Source of the DNA: Brucella rhizosphaerae
GTDB taxonomy: Bacteria; Pseudomonadota; Alphaproteobacteria; Rhizobiales; Rhizobiaceae
Assembly: GCF_002252475.1 (NCBI RefSeq)
Contig: NZ_NNRK01000020.1
Coordinates: 1 to 64,000, forward strand
Reading direction: 5' to 3'
Length of the DNA: 64,000 bases
Positions 39,112 through 47,648 of this stretch are shown here, piece by piece (position 1 is the first letter of the stretch; every line of letters begins with the position of its first letter). The position numbers and the translations under genes are program-made. The notes beneath the pieces were generated by a model that was not told where the DNA came from, searched no databases, and saw only the letters and a program-made list of their open reading frames with translations.

Positions 39112-39558
39112 CTATTTGCGGTCTGTCGCAATCCATTCGCCAGAGGATTGATCCTTGGCAAATCCAACCGTCCTCGCAATAGCTTGCGCTGACGGATTTT
39201 TTTTGACGTTGGTAACGCACTCGACCATGCCGTTGGCACCGTCAACAGGCCAACAATTCGCTAGTGAGACGGAAAGCATTTCAAGTTCACTCCTATCCCA
39301 CAATAGCGGATTTTTTTCTTCCAGCTTCCTCACGGCAAGCAATGCTTCAGCTTGAGTTGGCACATCGAGCTTGGCGCTCGCCGCTGGCTCATCGGGAACG
39401 GGACAAAGTGTAGGGTCGGCCTTGATCGCTGCAACGATATCGGCTTTTGCAATGGCTGTTGCGTTGCTCGAAGCGTTGGAGACTACAAACCAAGTACCGC
39501 CCGCGCCAACAGCGATGCCGGCGCTTGCTGCCAGTGCGAGAAGTGCGTTCTGATTCAT
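39112..39558 (-). CDS. Exported or membrane-anchored protein of unknown function
   Basis: The 148-residue product has an N-terminal hydrophobic segment (ALLALAASAGIAVGAGGTWFVV) that may be an uncleaved anchor. The exported domain has three cysteines (CPVP, NCWPV, ECVTN). AAGGAG precedes the ATG. It is the last gene of the minus-strand run that starts at the T4SS divergent promoter, so a periplasmic role linked to transfer is likely. The family is not recognised. Confidence 0.6.
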   Translation of the reverse strand: MNQNALLALAASAGIAVGAGGTWFVVSNASSNATAIAKADIVAAIKADPTLCPVPDEPAASAKLDVPTQAEALLAVRKLEEKNPLLWDRSELEMLSVSLANCWPVDGANGMVECVTNVKKNPSAQAIARTVGFAKDQSSGEWIATDRK

Positions 39559-39567
39559 TAGAGCTCC

Positions 39568-40122
39568 TTAAAGTTTCAAATTGAACCAATAGCGCCCCTT
39601 CAAACCTTGATAATCGGGAATGTCGAAAAAGTAAGGGTCTTTTCGCATTGGACGGGCAATGGAGACGACCTTTCGACAACTATTTCCGCGATCCGAGTTG
39701 CCAATGTCTCTATATTGAACATCCTTGTACTGCTGAAGCTCTTTGTTCTGTTCCCTGATCTTGTTGGTGCAGGTGTTGATTGTCTTTTCGCAGCGGTTGG
39801 ACAGCTTTGCGCCGCGATCACTCATATTGCTGGCTTCCTTGAATCCAGATGGGCAATCCTCGTAAGGCTGATATCCGGGTTTGCCAGACTTAGCTTCATG
39901 GCAAATGGGCCATGAGAAACCCGGTTTTGCCATGGCCTTGATCAACTTGGTCATTGGCGGAACGCAATAAGGGACACCATGCCACGAGGGATTTGATGAT
40001 GCTGCGCACAACAGGACCTGGCAGCCCCAAGATGGCGTCCCTCCCGTGTCCTGCGCTATTGCAGCGGATGGCATCACGGCGATAGTGCCAAGGCCAGCGA
40101 GTGCAAACAGAAACTGCTTCAT
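39568..40122 (-). CDS. Secreted cysteine-rich protein, TrbM-like
   Basis: The 184-residue product has a clear signal peptide (cleavage after about residue 23, IAQ) and at least nine cysteines in the mature part. The CQVLLCAASSNPSWHGVPYC block resembles the CxVLLC region of TrbM/KikA proteins of conjugative systems. AGGATG lies upstream of the ATG. It is probably a disulfide-bonded periplasmic factor of the T4SS. The similarity is limited to that region, so the family name is tentative. Confidence 0.55.
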   Translation of the reverse strand: MKQFLFALAGLGTIAVMPSAAIAQDTGGTPSWGCQVLLCAASSNPSWHGVPYCVPPMTKLIKAMAKPGFSWPICHEAKSGKPGYQPYEDCPSGFKEASNMSDRGAKLSNRCEKTINTCTNKIREQNKELQQYKDVQYRDIGNSDRGNSCRKVVSIARPMRKDPYFFDIPDYQGLKGRYWFNLKL

Positions 40123-40257
40123 TTCAGGTCATCCTCATATTGTAGCGGTTGAAACCAACCCGGTAGGCAACATGTCTCGGGCGTGAAATGGGGACCGTGT
40201 GATGAGATCTCCGGCCGCGTAGCTGCATAGTGCGATAAGTGTGAACGCGGAAAACCA

Positions 40258-40530
40258 TTAGATTCCAATGCGATAGACCAGGAGCTGATTTGGAATATCG
40301 CGGCATACCGCTGGATAGGCAAAGACGCCGATCAAGAACGCATCGAACGACATTTGCCGTTGTTCGTGGAAAAACAGCGATACGGTGAGGAATAGGGCCG
40401 CGATTATGCCGTGGACCCACCAGATTTTCGACGACGGGATGATAAGCAAAAACGATAGCAGGATGGCCAGCAACAAGCAGGCCATAGGATCGCGCGCGAA
40501 ATTGAGCGCAATATGAGCGATTTCCGACAA
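40258..40530 (-). CDS. Small inner-membrane protein
   Basis: The 90-codon frame begins with a TTG directly after the stop of the upstream nuclease-like gene. It contains two or three hydrophobic helices (MACLLLAILLSFLLIIPS and HGIIAALFLTVSLFF). An internal ATG 15 codons later is an alternative start. The hydrophobic pattern and operon position support a gene; the family is unknown. An entry-exclusion or small TrbC/VirB2-adjacent membrane role is conceivable but not shown. Confidence 0.45.
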   Translation of the reverse strand: MSEIAHIALNFARDPMACLLLAILLSFLLIIPSSKIWWVHGIIAALFLTVSLFFHEQRQMSFDAFLIGVFAYPAVCRDIPNQLLVYRIGI

Positions 40531-41220
40531 CTATCGGTCTGTCCTTCTTGGTTTTCTGCGCGCGTTGGCAAACGGGGGAGAGATTTCGCTTTTGCGCTCT
40601 ACGAGTAGGTTGAAATCCGCGATAGGCTGACGATCGAGCGTTTTGTCGACGGCCTTGCGCCGCCACTCATTCATATCCAGAACATAGGTCGCCCACATGC
40701 CATATCGCGCCGACATGGCGGTACGCTGATAGCCTATATATTGAGGGTGGCTGAGGTAGGGTGAATCCACCCTCGCCCAACCCACACGAAGCATTTCGAG
40801 AGCTAGGTCGCGTCCCCGCGATGTGCATCTCGCTCGCGCCATGCCTTCAGCATCATAGCCGACGACACCGCAGGAGACGGCGGACGCCCCGATCGCTCTT
40901 TTGAGCCAAGCTTTTGCAAAGGGGCCACAGGGTACAGGCGGCGGTGCTTTCGTGACGTCCCTGTTCGTCCATTTCGGATCAAGCGCCCATTGAGGCAATT
41001 CGCACGCGTCAATGTCCGCGAGCCGAACTCGTTGGGCATAAGTGGGAAACCAGAGGGTCCGACCATCAATAACCGCGACACGACCCTTGAAGATTGGAAG
41101 CGGTACCGGCTGGCTAGGTTGAACCGATACGCTGGCAGCTGGCGCGCGTTTAATAGCATCAGCTGCGAATGCTGGTGTCGATGCGACGGCAAATGACATT
41201 GCTACGATCAGATATTTCAT
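40531..41220 (-). CDS. Secreted SNase-like (thermonuclease-fold) protein, third of three
   Basis: The 229-residue product has a signal peptide (MKYLIVAMSFAVASTPAFA) and an SNase-like core with VRLADIDACELPQWA, CGPFAKAWLKRAIG and YGMWATYVLDMNEWRRKA. The glutamate in DACELPQ matches a catalytic position of the family, but the usual IDAPE has cysteine in place of proline. Its ATG overlaps the upstream gene's stop by four bases. It is secreted to the periplasm by prediction and could act on DNA or cell-surface substrates during transfer. Confidence 0.7.
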   Translation of the reverse strand: MKYLIVAMSFAVASTPAFAADAIKRAPAASVSVQPSQPVPLPIFKGRVAVIDGRTLWFPTYAQRVRLADIDACELPQWALDPKWTNRDVTKAPPPVPCGPFAKAWLKRAIGASAVSCGVVGYDAEGMARARCTSRGRDLALEMLRVGWARVDSPYLSHPQYIGYQRTAMSARYGMWATYVLDMNEWRRKAVDKTLDRQPIADFNLLVERKSEISPPFANARRKPRRTDR

Positions 41221-41756
41221 TGTTGGGCATTCCTCGTCCGTTCGTTTGCCGATTTGCTCAACAGGATGGCAGGATGCTGAACGTCTTCGAATTGCCAGAG
41301 GCCTGCCCGCTTCTCACGAGCTTCCTGTTCGGCCACTGCGTATGCTGGATAGTAGGGAAGCCCGTCAGCCTTCAGCGCGGCAAAGGCATAGCCGCTCGTA
41401 ATCAACACCGTCGATAAATCGAGGCGATTTCCGCCGATTGTCGCGTAGCAAACGACATAGGAAGTATCGGCAGTTTGCGCTACGGGAGCGCACACCGGTT
41501 TGGTGTCTTTGATATAAGCCGCGAATACGGCAAGCGAAGCCTCGCCGCAGTCCTTCTTTCTTCCGGTCGTATCAGTGAAAGCAGTTCCCCGAAGGCATGA
41601 CTGAACACCATAGAGACGATAGCGCTGACCTTCAGAGACCCACGTATCCCCAGATTCCAAAGTAACGCCCGGCTGGAGGTCGAAATATCCCTCCGGCGCG
41701 GCAAAAGCCGTTGGCGAGAAAAGGACCACACATAGCGACATTAAGGCTGACTTCAT
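41217..41756 (-). CDS. Secreted SNase-like protein, second of three
   Basis: The start at 41756 lies in an ATGA overlap with the previous stop and gives a good signal peptide (MKSALMSLCVVLFSPTAFA); an earlier in-frame codon adds nine unlikely residues. The 179-residue product keeps the RYRLYGVQSC turn, a helix with CGEASLAVFAAYI, VLITSGYAFA and a EKRAGLWQF end of the SNase fold. The glutamate after the DA/SC turn is missing, so it may be inactive as a nuclease. Confidence 0.7.
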   Translation of the reverse strand: MKSALMSLCVVLFSPTAFAAPEGYFDLQPGVTLESGDTWVSEGQRYRLYGVQSCLRGTAFTDTTGRKKDCGEASLAVFAAYIKDTKPVCAPVAQTADTSYVVCYATIGGNRLDLSTVLITSGYAFAALKADGLPYYPAYAVAEQEAREKRAGLWQFEDVQHPAILLSKSANERTRNAQQ

Positions 41757-42361
41757 TGGGCCTTCACCCGCGGATCGGCCCACATCCCATAAGAGCCGTC
41801 TTCTCCGATCTTCTGCGCCTTCTCCAGATCGGGACGCTCTAGCTTCCCGTCTTTCGATTTCGCAATGCGGAGCGCGCCGAGAGAGAGCATTTGCTCTTCG
41901 AGCATATCAACGGTGTCCAGGCTTCCGGGGTAATTGTAATAGCCGTAGCACGTCACATTTTGTTTGGGCGCGCTCTCTTCACTTACAAATGCCCGACAAA
42001 AGAGAACCTTCGGCGACTGCAACATGATCTGCAACTGCTGCTTGGCGTAGTCAGAGCAAGAACCAGCAAAATCATCCTTGCGGTTCACCATTTCGCCTTT
42101 GCAGGCTTCTAGCCCGTACAGATTCAGAAGGGTCTTATCATCAACCCGAAATTCGGTCGGTGAAGTTGCCTTATAGCCCGAGGCGGATGCAAACCCCTTC
42201 CGAGCCGTAACTTTTCCGTCTCCGTCATAATACTCAATGACAAGCACGGTCTTACCCGGCGATGCCAGCGACTTGATGTAATCCTTGTTGATTGCAGGCG
42301 CGGCGATTGCGGCTGTTGCCAACATACAACTGCTCATTGCGATTGCGATGGTTCTCTTCAT
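41753..42361 (-). CDS. Secreted SNase-like protein, first of three
   Basis: The 202-residue product has a signal peptide (SSCMLATAAIAAPA) and an SNase-like arrangement: NLYGLEACKGEM, CSDYAKQQLQIML, EEQMLSLGALRIA and DGSYGMWADP. The YGMWA end is shared with the third copy. It heads the minus-strand operon divergent from virB1. Sequence identity among the three is low, indicating ancient duplication with specialisation. Nuclease activity is uncertain because family catalytic residues are only partly recognisable. Confidence 0.65.
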   Translation of the reverse strand: MKRTIAIAMSSCMLATAAIAAPAINKDYIKSLASPGKTVLVIEYYDGDGKVTARKGFASASGYKATSPTEFRVDDKTLLNLYGLEACKGEMVNRKDDFAGSCSDYAKQQLQIMLQSPKVLFCRAFVSEESAPKQNVTCYGYYNYPGSLDTVDMLEEQMLSLGALRIAKSKDGKLERPDLEKAQKIGEDGSYGMWADPRVKAQ

Positions 42362-42537
42362 TTTCTAGCCCTTACCGTATTGCTTATTCGTTTTCCCTGC
42401 TCATAGGGGGTTTATGATTTGCGAAAAAGCATGTATCACTTAGCCAAATCGGTATCATGCTATTATGAACTTAATCGGTTTTCGCCGCAATCTCAACAGC
42501 GCATGTGAGGTCGGCGACTAGAGCTAAAAGGGCTAGA
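42362..42537. promoter_or_regulatory. Divergent promoter region of the secreted-protein operon and virB operon
   Basis: The 176-base AT-richer gap lies between two divergent starts. An inverted pair CGGTATCATGC / GCATGTATCACTTAG-like motif occurs near 42430-42460, and GATTTGCGAAAAAGC and TTAATCGGTTTTCGC are related, inverted segments flanking it. These may be operators for a shared regulator. No clear hexamers were assigned. Confidence 0.4.
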
Positions 42538-43482
42538 ATGGAAGGGCTATCAATCAAAGCGCTACTACTAAGCGCCGCACTGTACGCTCCGCTCGGGATT
42601 GCCGCCGCTTGCGCAGAAGAAACCGGCGGAATTGCGCCATTTGTGCAAGATAATGGCGACAAGTCGTCCGCTCAGAATGCATCCGGATCGCCATCTGTTT
42701 TGACGGTTTTCAATCGCCGCTGGCCAAGCGAAAGCAAAGAATTTGTTGTGGGCGCCGATGGCGTCGTCGCCATCGAGGATAAAAGCGGAAACGAGCCCAA
42801 AACGAGTAATCATATTGGCAATATACAGAGCGCCTATTTTTCCACTGGCTCTCTATCAGAGATTACCAATACGGATATTTCTAATCCGAATGAATCGTCC
42901 CGTTTCGGTAATTTATCCCTCGATAAACAGGCCGCAATATCCGTCCCGGAATGCGGCCCCTCCCCCCTAACGCCTGACGAAATCAAATCACTCGTCGAAC
43001 AGGCTGCTCGTCGACATCAAGTTGACGTTCTGTTTGCGACGGCAATCACTTGGGCGGAAAGCCAATTCGACCGTTCTCGCAATTCAGACAAGGGCGCTCG
43101 CGGTCCGATGCAGCTCATGCCGAAAACCGCTGAGCGTTTCGGCGTCCGCGACGTCTGCGATCCGGCGTCGAATATTGAAGGCGGCGTTAGGTACCTACGT
43201 GTACTTTTGGACGAGTTCCAAAACCCGCTGCTTGTTGCCGCCGCTTATAACGCAGGCGAAGGCCGCATCTATGAGTATGGCGGCGTTCCACCCTTCAAGG
43301 AAACAGTTGGCTACGTGGCCAAGGTCGTCAATTACCAACTCGGCGTGGCTATGCCAGCGCCGAAAAAGAAGCCCGTTGGCGTCGGTCGGAGATCCTCGCC
43401 GGTCATAGCGAGCGAAACTGAATCCGGGGTCATTGCAGTCAAGAAAACCGGCACCTTCGTTGGTGGCGTGATGCATTTTTAA
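42538..43482 (+). CDS. virB1: VirB1-like lytic transglycosylase
   Basis: The 314-residue protein has a signal peptide (ALLLSAALYAPLGIAAACA), a linker of about 120 residues and a C-terminal SLT domain. The catalytic glutamate is in ITWAESQFD; GARGPMQLMPKTAERFGV, AAAYNAGEGRIYEYGGVP and the final helix are conserved. It opens peptidoglycan for T4SS assembly. The ATG at 42538 follows AAAGGG. It is the first gene of the virB operon; a second transglycosylase occurs four genes later. Confidence 0.88.
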   Translation: MEGLSIKALLLSAALYAPLGIAAACAEETGGIAPFVQDNGDKSSAQNASGSPSVLTVFNRRWPSESKEFVVGADGVVAIEDKSGNEPKTSNHIGNIQSAYFSTGSLSEITNTDISNPNESSRFGNLSLDKQAAISVPECGPSPLTPDEIKSLVEQAARRHQVDVLFATAITWAESQFDRSRNSDKGARGPMQLMPKTAERFGVRDVCDPASNIEGGVRYLRVLLDEFQNPLLVAAAYNAGEGRIYEYGGVPPFKETVGYVAKVVNYQLGVAMPAPKKKPVGVGRRSSPVIASETESGVIAVKKTGTFVGGVMHF

Positions 43483-43493
43483 AGGAGAGAAGG

Positions 43494-43841
43494 ATGATCA
43501 ACGAACAAAATAAGGTTTGGCATATCAGCGCTTCAAAGCTGGCTATTTGCCTTGGTTTGCTGGCCGCGGCGCAAATTGCCGGGGCAGATTTGGCGATGGC
43601 ACAATCAGGTGGCGTTGGCGGTGCCTTCGCGCCGGTTCAGACCGTGTTCCAAGCTATCGTTGATTTCATTAGCGGCCCTATCGGACGCCAGTTTGCAATC
43701 ATAGCCGTCATGGCGCTCGGTTTCCTCGCCTTTGCAGGCCGACTGTCTTGGTTTCTTGCAGGCGGTGTCATCCTCGGCATTGGATTGGTTTTCGGCGCTC
43801 CGTCAATCGTCGACGAGCTGATCAGCACGGTCGGAAACTAG
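43494..43841 (+). CDS. virB2: VirB2-type T4SS pilin
   Basis: The 115-residue prepilin has a long signal region ending DLAMAQSG and two hydrophobic helices (about residues 60-80 and 85-105) separated by a short loop (AGRLSW), as in VirB2/TrbC pilins. It is processed and polymerised into the pilus. AGGAGAGAAGG precedes the ATG. virB3 starts two bases after its stop. Confidence 0.88.
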   Translation: MINEQNKVWHISASKLAICLGLLAAAQIAGADLAMAQSGGVGGAFAPVQTVFQAIVDFISGPIGRQFAIIAVMALGFLAFAGRLSWFLAGGVILGIGLVFGAPSIVDELISTVGN

Positions 43842-43843
43842 CG

Positions 43844-44143
43844 ATGGCCGAATACGAGGATGTAAAGCCGCAACTGACCCCGTTGGTGATCGGACTTACC
43901 CGATCTCCTACCATGTGGGGTGTTCCGTATATGGCGGTCGTCGTTGTTATCGGGATCACAATCATAGCATGGCTGGTCAGCAAGTCCTTCTGGACGCTGC
44001 TGCTGGCCCCGATCAGCTATGTGGTCCTGTTCTCCCTTTGCGCCTGGGACAACAAAATCCTCGATGTTCTCGAAGTCACCGCGCGCAAAACGCCCCGCAC
44101 ACGCAACAAGTCCTTCTGGGGAACTAATTCGTACGGACCATAG
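43844..44143 (+). CDS. virB3: VirB3-type T4SS inner-membrane protein
   Basis: The 99-residue protein has the VirB3 layout: a short cytosolic N-terminus with LVIGLTRSPTMWGVPY, two adjacent hydrophobic segments (VVVVIGITIIAWLVS and LLLAPISYVVLFSLCAW) and a polar tail. It works together with VirB4 in pilus subunit handling. The start at 43844 is the first ATG after the virB2 stop; virB4 begins four bases after its stop. Confidence 0.88.
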   Translation: MAEYEDVKPQLTPLVIGLTRSPTMWGVPYMAVVVVIGITIIAWLVSKSFWTLLLAPISYVVLFSLCAWDNKILDVLEVTARKTPRTRNKSFWGTNSYGP

Positions 44144-44146
44144 CAA

Positions 44147-46564
44147 ATGTTGAAAGTCGTCAGGGAAGAACTCGGATTTGGCAAGGTCGCTCACAATGAG
44201 CGGCCTATGGCAACACATATCCCGTATCTGCGGCATCTGTCCGATACTGTGATTGGCTTGGAAAACGGCGCTCTAATGTCGGTCATTAAGCTAGATGGCC
44301 TCTTTTTCCAAACGGAAGATCAAGCCGAACTCAATATGCGCTCGAATGTTCAGAATACGATCATTCGAGCGCTTGGATCGAGCCGTTTTTCTGTCTGGTC
44401 GACTGTAATTCGCCGACAGGTCGATTCCGAAATTGGTGGCGCTTTCGATGACCCGTTTTGCGATCAACTAAACAGCCGGTATATGAGCCAGTTGCGCCAT
44501 AAACGCATGTTCGCCAACGAAATTTACCTCTCCATCGTGCGAACCAATATGCGCGGCGCCCTCGGCCTCAGCGACGTGGTAAGCCGTGCTTTCACGCGAT
44601 CCGGCGGGGCTGAGGTTCGAGATCAGCAAACGCGGGAAATAGTGACCGAGCTCGAAGAGCTCGTCGCCAATATGACCCGTGAGCTGCAAAAGTATGGCGC
44701 ACGCGAGCTTGGTATCACCTATCGCGATGGGGAGCCATATTCTGAACCGTGCGAACTCATCAATACAATCCTTACCTGCGGTGTACCGCGCAAAATGCGA
44801 CTGCCGCGGATGGGGATTCGAAATTACGTCGGAACATCACGCCTGCATTTCGGCAAGCGAGCAATACAAACACAAGCTGCTGTCGATGAAGACAATCGCT
44901 TTGGCGCAATGCTCTCCATAAAGGAATATCCGCCGTACACCGGTCCGGGAATGCTGGACGGTCTGCTACAGGTAAATCACGAGTTTATACTGACGCAAAG
45001 CTTCACAATCTCGGACAAGCCGATTGCGCAAGAGCGTATTACCCGGCTTCAGCGCCAGATTGCCGCGTCGGATGAATCCGGTAGCGCGGTCGAAAGCGAT
45101 ATCGACTTTGCTCTGAACAGTCTCATGAACCAGGAGGCTGTTTTTGGCATTCACCATTTCTCTTTGCTTTGCCTGTCTCGCGACCTTGACGGTTTGAGCA
45201 AGGCAGTTTCCGAGCTCGGTAGCTGCCTGACAGATATGAACATCAACTGGCTGCGGGAGGATATGAATCTTGAAGCGTCCTTCTGGGCGCAATTGCCAGG
45301 CAACCACAGCTATCGTGCGCGTAAGGCCATGCTGTCATCGGCTAATTTCTCCGGCCTGTCATCGATGCATAATTTCGCGACCGGGCAATCGGACAATCTT
45401 CATTGGGGCTTGCCGATCACGATACTCGAAACCACCTCGCAAACACCATACTGGTTCAATTTTCACCGTCGCGATATTGGCCATTTTTTGGTCACTGGGC
45501 CAACTGGTTCCGGCAAGACCGTCGCTCTGACATTCTTGCTGGCCCAAGCAATGCGTGTCAGTCCAACGCCGAAAGCTGTCTTTTTTGACAAAGATAGAGG
45601 TGCCGAGATCTTCGTGCGAGCGATGGGAGGAGCTTACGAAGTCCTCTCACCGGGAACACCCACTGGTTTCAACCCGCTTCAGCTGGAAAACTCCGGCCCT
45701 AATCGTGATTTTCTGCTTCGCCTTTTGAAATCAATGTTGCGTTCAAACGATCACCGCGACTTCAGCCAGGAGGACGCAGATACGCTGGAACGGGCGATTG
45801 CCCGTATCATGGAAGAGCCTGCAGCGCAGCGCAACTTGCCAAACCTGTCGGGCTTGCTGGTGGGACGTTCGCGTGCGGACGCGAACGACTTGGCGTCAAG
45901 GCTACGTCCTTGGATCGACGGCGAAAAAGCATGGCTCTTCAACGCGCAGCATGATGTGCTGTCGTTTTCGGGACGCAGTGTTTTCGGCTTCGATATGACG
46001 AGCATTCTCGGCAACCAGGATATTCGGACGCCCGCGCTGATGTACCTCTATCACCGTCTCGATGAGCTCCTGAACGGCGATCCAGTCATGTTCTTCATGG
46101 ATGAGGGCTGGCAGCTGCTTATGGACGAAACATTCAGTCATTTCATCATCGACAAGATGAAAACCATTCGTAAGCTCAACGGCATTGTCGGCTTCGGAAC
46201 GCAGTCAGCCGCCGATATTGCCAAAGCCAAAGCGTCTCACACCCTTATCGAGCAGTCGGCCACGAATATTCATTTCCCGAACCCGCGGGCGGATGAAGAG
46301 AGCTACATCAAGCGCTTTGGCCTGACGGTTAAAGAATTCAATTTCATCAAAAACACCCCGCCTGAAAAGCGCACCTTCCTCGTCAAACACGGGAATGACT
46401 CGGTCATTGCCCGTCTCGATCTCTCAAACATGCCGGACCTCGTCAAAGTGCTGTCTGGTCGAAAAGAGACCGTCGAGGAATGCGCAGCCCTGCGGGAACG
46501 ATATGGCGATGAGCCTGAAAACTGGTTGGCTGAATTCTGCGGATGGGAGAGGAGTGATGCATAA
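44147..46564 (+). CDS. virB4: VirB4-type T4SS ATPase
   Basis: The 805-residue ATPase has an N-terminal CagE/TrbE/VirB domain and a C-terminal motor with Walker A GPTGSGKT near residue 451 and Walker B VMFFMDEGWQL near residue 648. The FGTQSAADI segment is typical. It powers substrate and pilin movement at the inner membrane. Its last codons overlap the next transglycosylase by eight bases. Confidence 0.95.
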   Translation: MLKVVREELGFGKVAHNERPMATHIPYLRHLSDTVIGLENGALMSVIKLDGLFFQTEDQAELNMRSNVQNTIIRALGSSRFSVWSTVIRRQVDSEIGGAFDDPFCDQLNSRYMSQLRHKRMFANEIYLSIVRTNMRGALGLSDVVSRAFTRSGGAEVRDQQTREIVTELEELVANMTRELQKYGARELGITYRDGEPYSEPCELINTILTCGVPRKMRLPRMGIRNYVGTSRLHFGKRAIQTQAAVDEDNRFGAMLSIKEYPPYTGPGMLDGLLQVNHEFILTQSFTISDKPIAQERITRLQRQIAASDESGSAVESDIDFALNSLMNQEAVFGIHHFSLLCLSRDLDGLSKAVSELGSCLTDMNINWLREDMNLEASFWAQLPGNHSYRARKAMLSSANFSGLSSMHNFATGQSDNLHWGLPITILETTSQTPYWFNFHRRDIGHFLVTGPTGSGKTVALTFLLAQAMRVSPTPKAVFFDKDRGAEIFVRAMGGAYEVLSPGTPTGFNPLQLENSGPNRDFLLRLLKSMLRSNDHRDFSQEDADTLERAIARIMEEPAAQRNLPNLSGLLVGRSRADANDLASRLRPWIDGEKAWLFNAQHDVLSFSGRSVFGFDMTSILGNQDIRTPALMYLYHRLDELLNGDPVMFFMDEGWQLLMDETFSHFIIDKMKTIRKLNGIVGFGTQSAADIAKAKASHTLIEQSATNIHFPNPRADEESYIKRFGLTVKEFNFIKNTPPEKRTFLVKHGNDSVIARLDLSNMPDLVKVLSGRKETVEECAALRERYGDEPENWLAEFCGWERSDA

Positions 46565-47636
46565 GAAGTCTGCATTATGCATATTTTTGGCGTCAGCAAC
46601 CATGCCATTGTCGGCGTGGGCTGGTGGCGTTCCTGTCATTGACGGATCTAATTTGTCCGAACGAACGGTCCGGGATCAAAAAACATCGGAAATCGAGAAA
46701 ACGGATAAAGACCGGTTTTCGCTCAACAAAAGTGTGACCTGCGCTGTCTATCGTCCGGGGCGCAAGGATGATCCCGTTGCAGCCGCCAAAGCCAATCCGG
46801 AAATTTCCGGGTTGGTCAAACGAGTGGCACGCGAAGAGGGTGTAGACGAAAATCTATTTCTAGGGCTCGTTTATCAGGAAAGCCGCTTTAATCCATGCGC
46901 GAAATCGGGTGTGGGGGCTATCGGTTCGGCACAGTTGATGCCTGATACCGCAAAAGAGTTGGGCGTAGATCCGCATAACATTGAACAGAACCTCCGCGGT
47001 GGTGCTCGTTATCTTAAACAGCAGCTCAAGCGTTTTAACGGCAACGCCAACCTCGCCCTTGCAGCGTACAATGCTGGCGCTGGCAACGTCAAAAAATACG
47101 GCGGCATTCCACCCTTCAAAGAAACGCAGGGGTACGTCCGGAATATCACGCAGAAATGGACACCGGCGTTCGGTGGGGCAAAGGACCTGCCCATGAATTA
47201 CGGCGGCGGTGATACAGCATATTCCGGTATGCGGGATTCGACCATCAATTCAATGGCAACGACGCAGGCGACACAGGAAAGTACCGCCAACGTCGCCTCA
47301 TGGCTTCAACAGCTCGGCGGTATGCAGTCCGGCACAATTCAAGACAGTTGGGATCACAACGCCGGCGCTCGAAATGCAAATCTCGAAATGGTCAACCAGG
47401 TGATTGTCCTCGGCAATTCAATGGCCGACCTGCTCAACAGCCGCAATGCAGTTTCAGCCAGTGGCATTTCGGGCGCATCTCAATCGGCTTCGTTCAAGAA
47501 GAAAGACGACAAGCCGCGAGAAACGACCGGCGTCTGCGATCCCCGTACCGGTCTCGAATGGAATGCTGAAGAAAAAGCCTGCGTTCAAAAGCGTGAACGC
47601 GAGGCGAACATCAAACTCAACCTTGATCCTCAATAA
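46557..47636 (+). CDS. Second lytic transglycosylase within the virB operon, with VirB5-like leader
   Basis: The ATG at 46557 overlaps the virB4 end and gives a signal peptide (ALCIFLASATMPLSAWA) for a 359-residue product. The mature N-terminus GGVPVIDGSN matches that of the VirB5 protein encoded next. An SLT domain follows (about 85-215: GLVYQESRFNPCA with the catalytic glutamate, AIGSAQLMPDTAKELGV, AAYNAGAGNVKKYGG). A tail of about 130 residues has VirB5-like helical character (LEMVNQVIVLGNSMADLLNS). The N- and C-terminal parts suggest it docks where VirB5 does. Confidence 0.85.
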   Translation: MHKKSALCIFLASATMPLSAWAGGVPVIDGSNLSERTVRDQKTSEIEKTDKDRFSLNKSVTCAVYRPGRKDDPVAAAKANPEISGLVKRVAREEGVDENLFLGLVYQESRFNPCAKSGVGAIGSAQLMPDTAKELGVDPHNIEQNLRGGARYLKQQLKRFNGNANLALAAYNAGAGNVKKYGGIPPFKETQGYVRNITQKWTPAFGGAKDLPMNYGGGDTAYSGMRDSTINSMATTQATQESTANVASWLQQLGGMQSGTIQDSWDHNAGARNANLEMVNQVIVLGNSMADLLNSRNAVSASGISGASQSASFKKKDDKPRETTGVCDPRTGLEWNAEEKACVQKREREANIKLNLDPQ

Positions 47637-47648
47637 GGGAGACTAACA

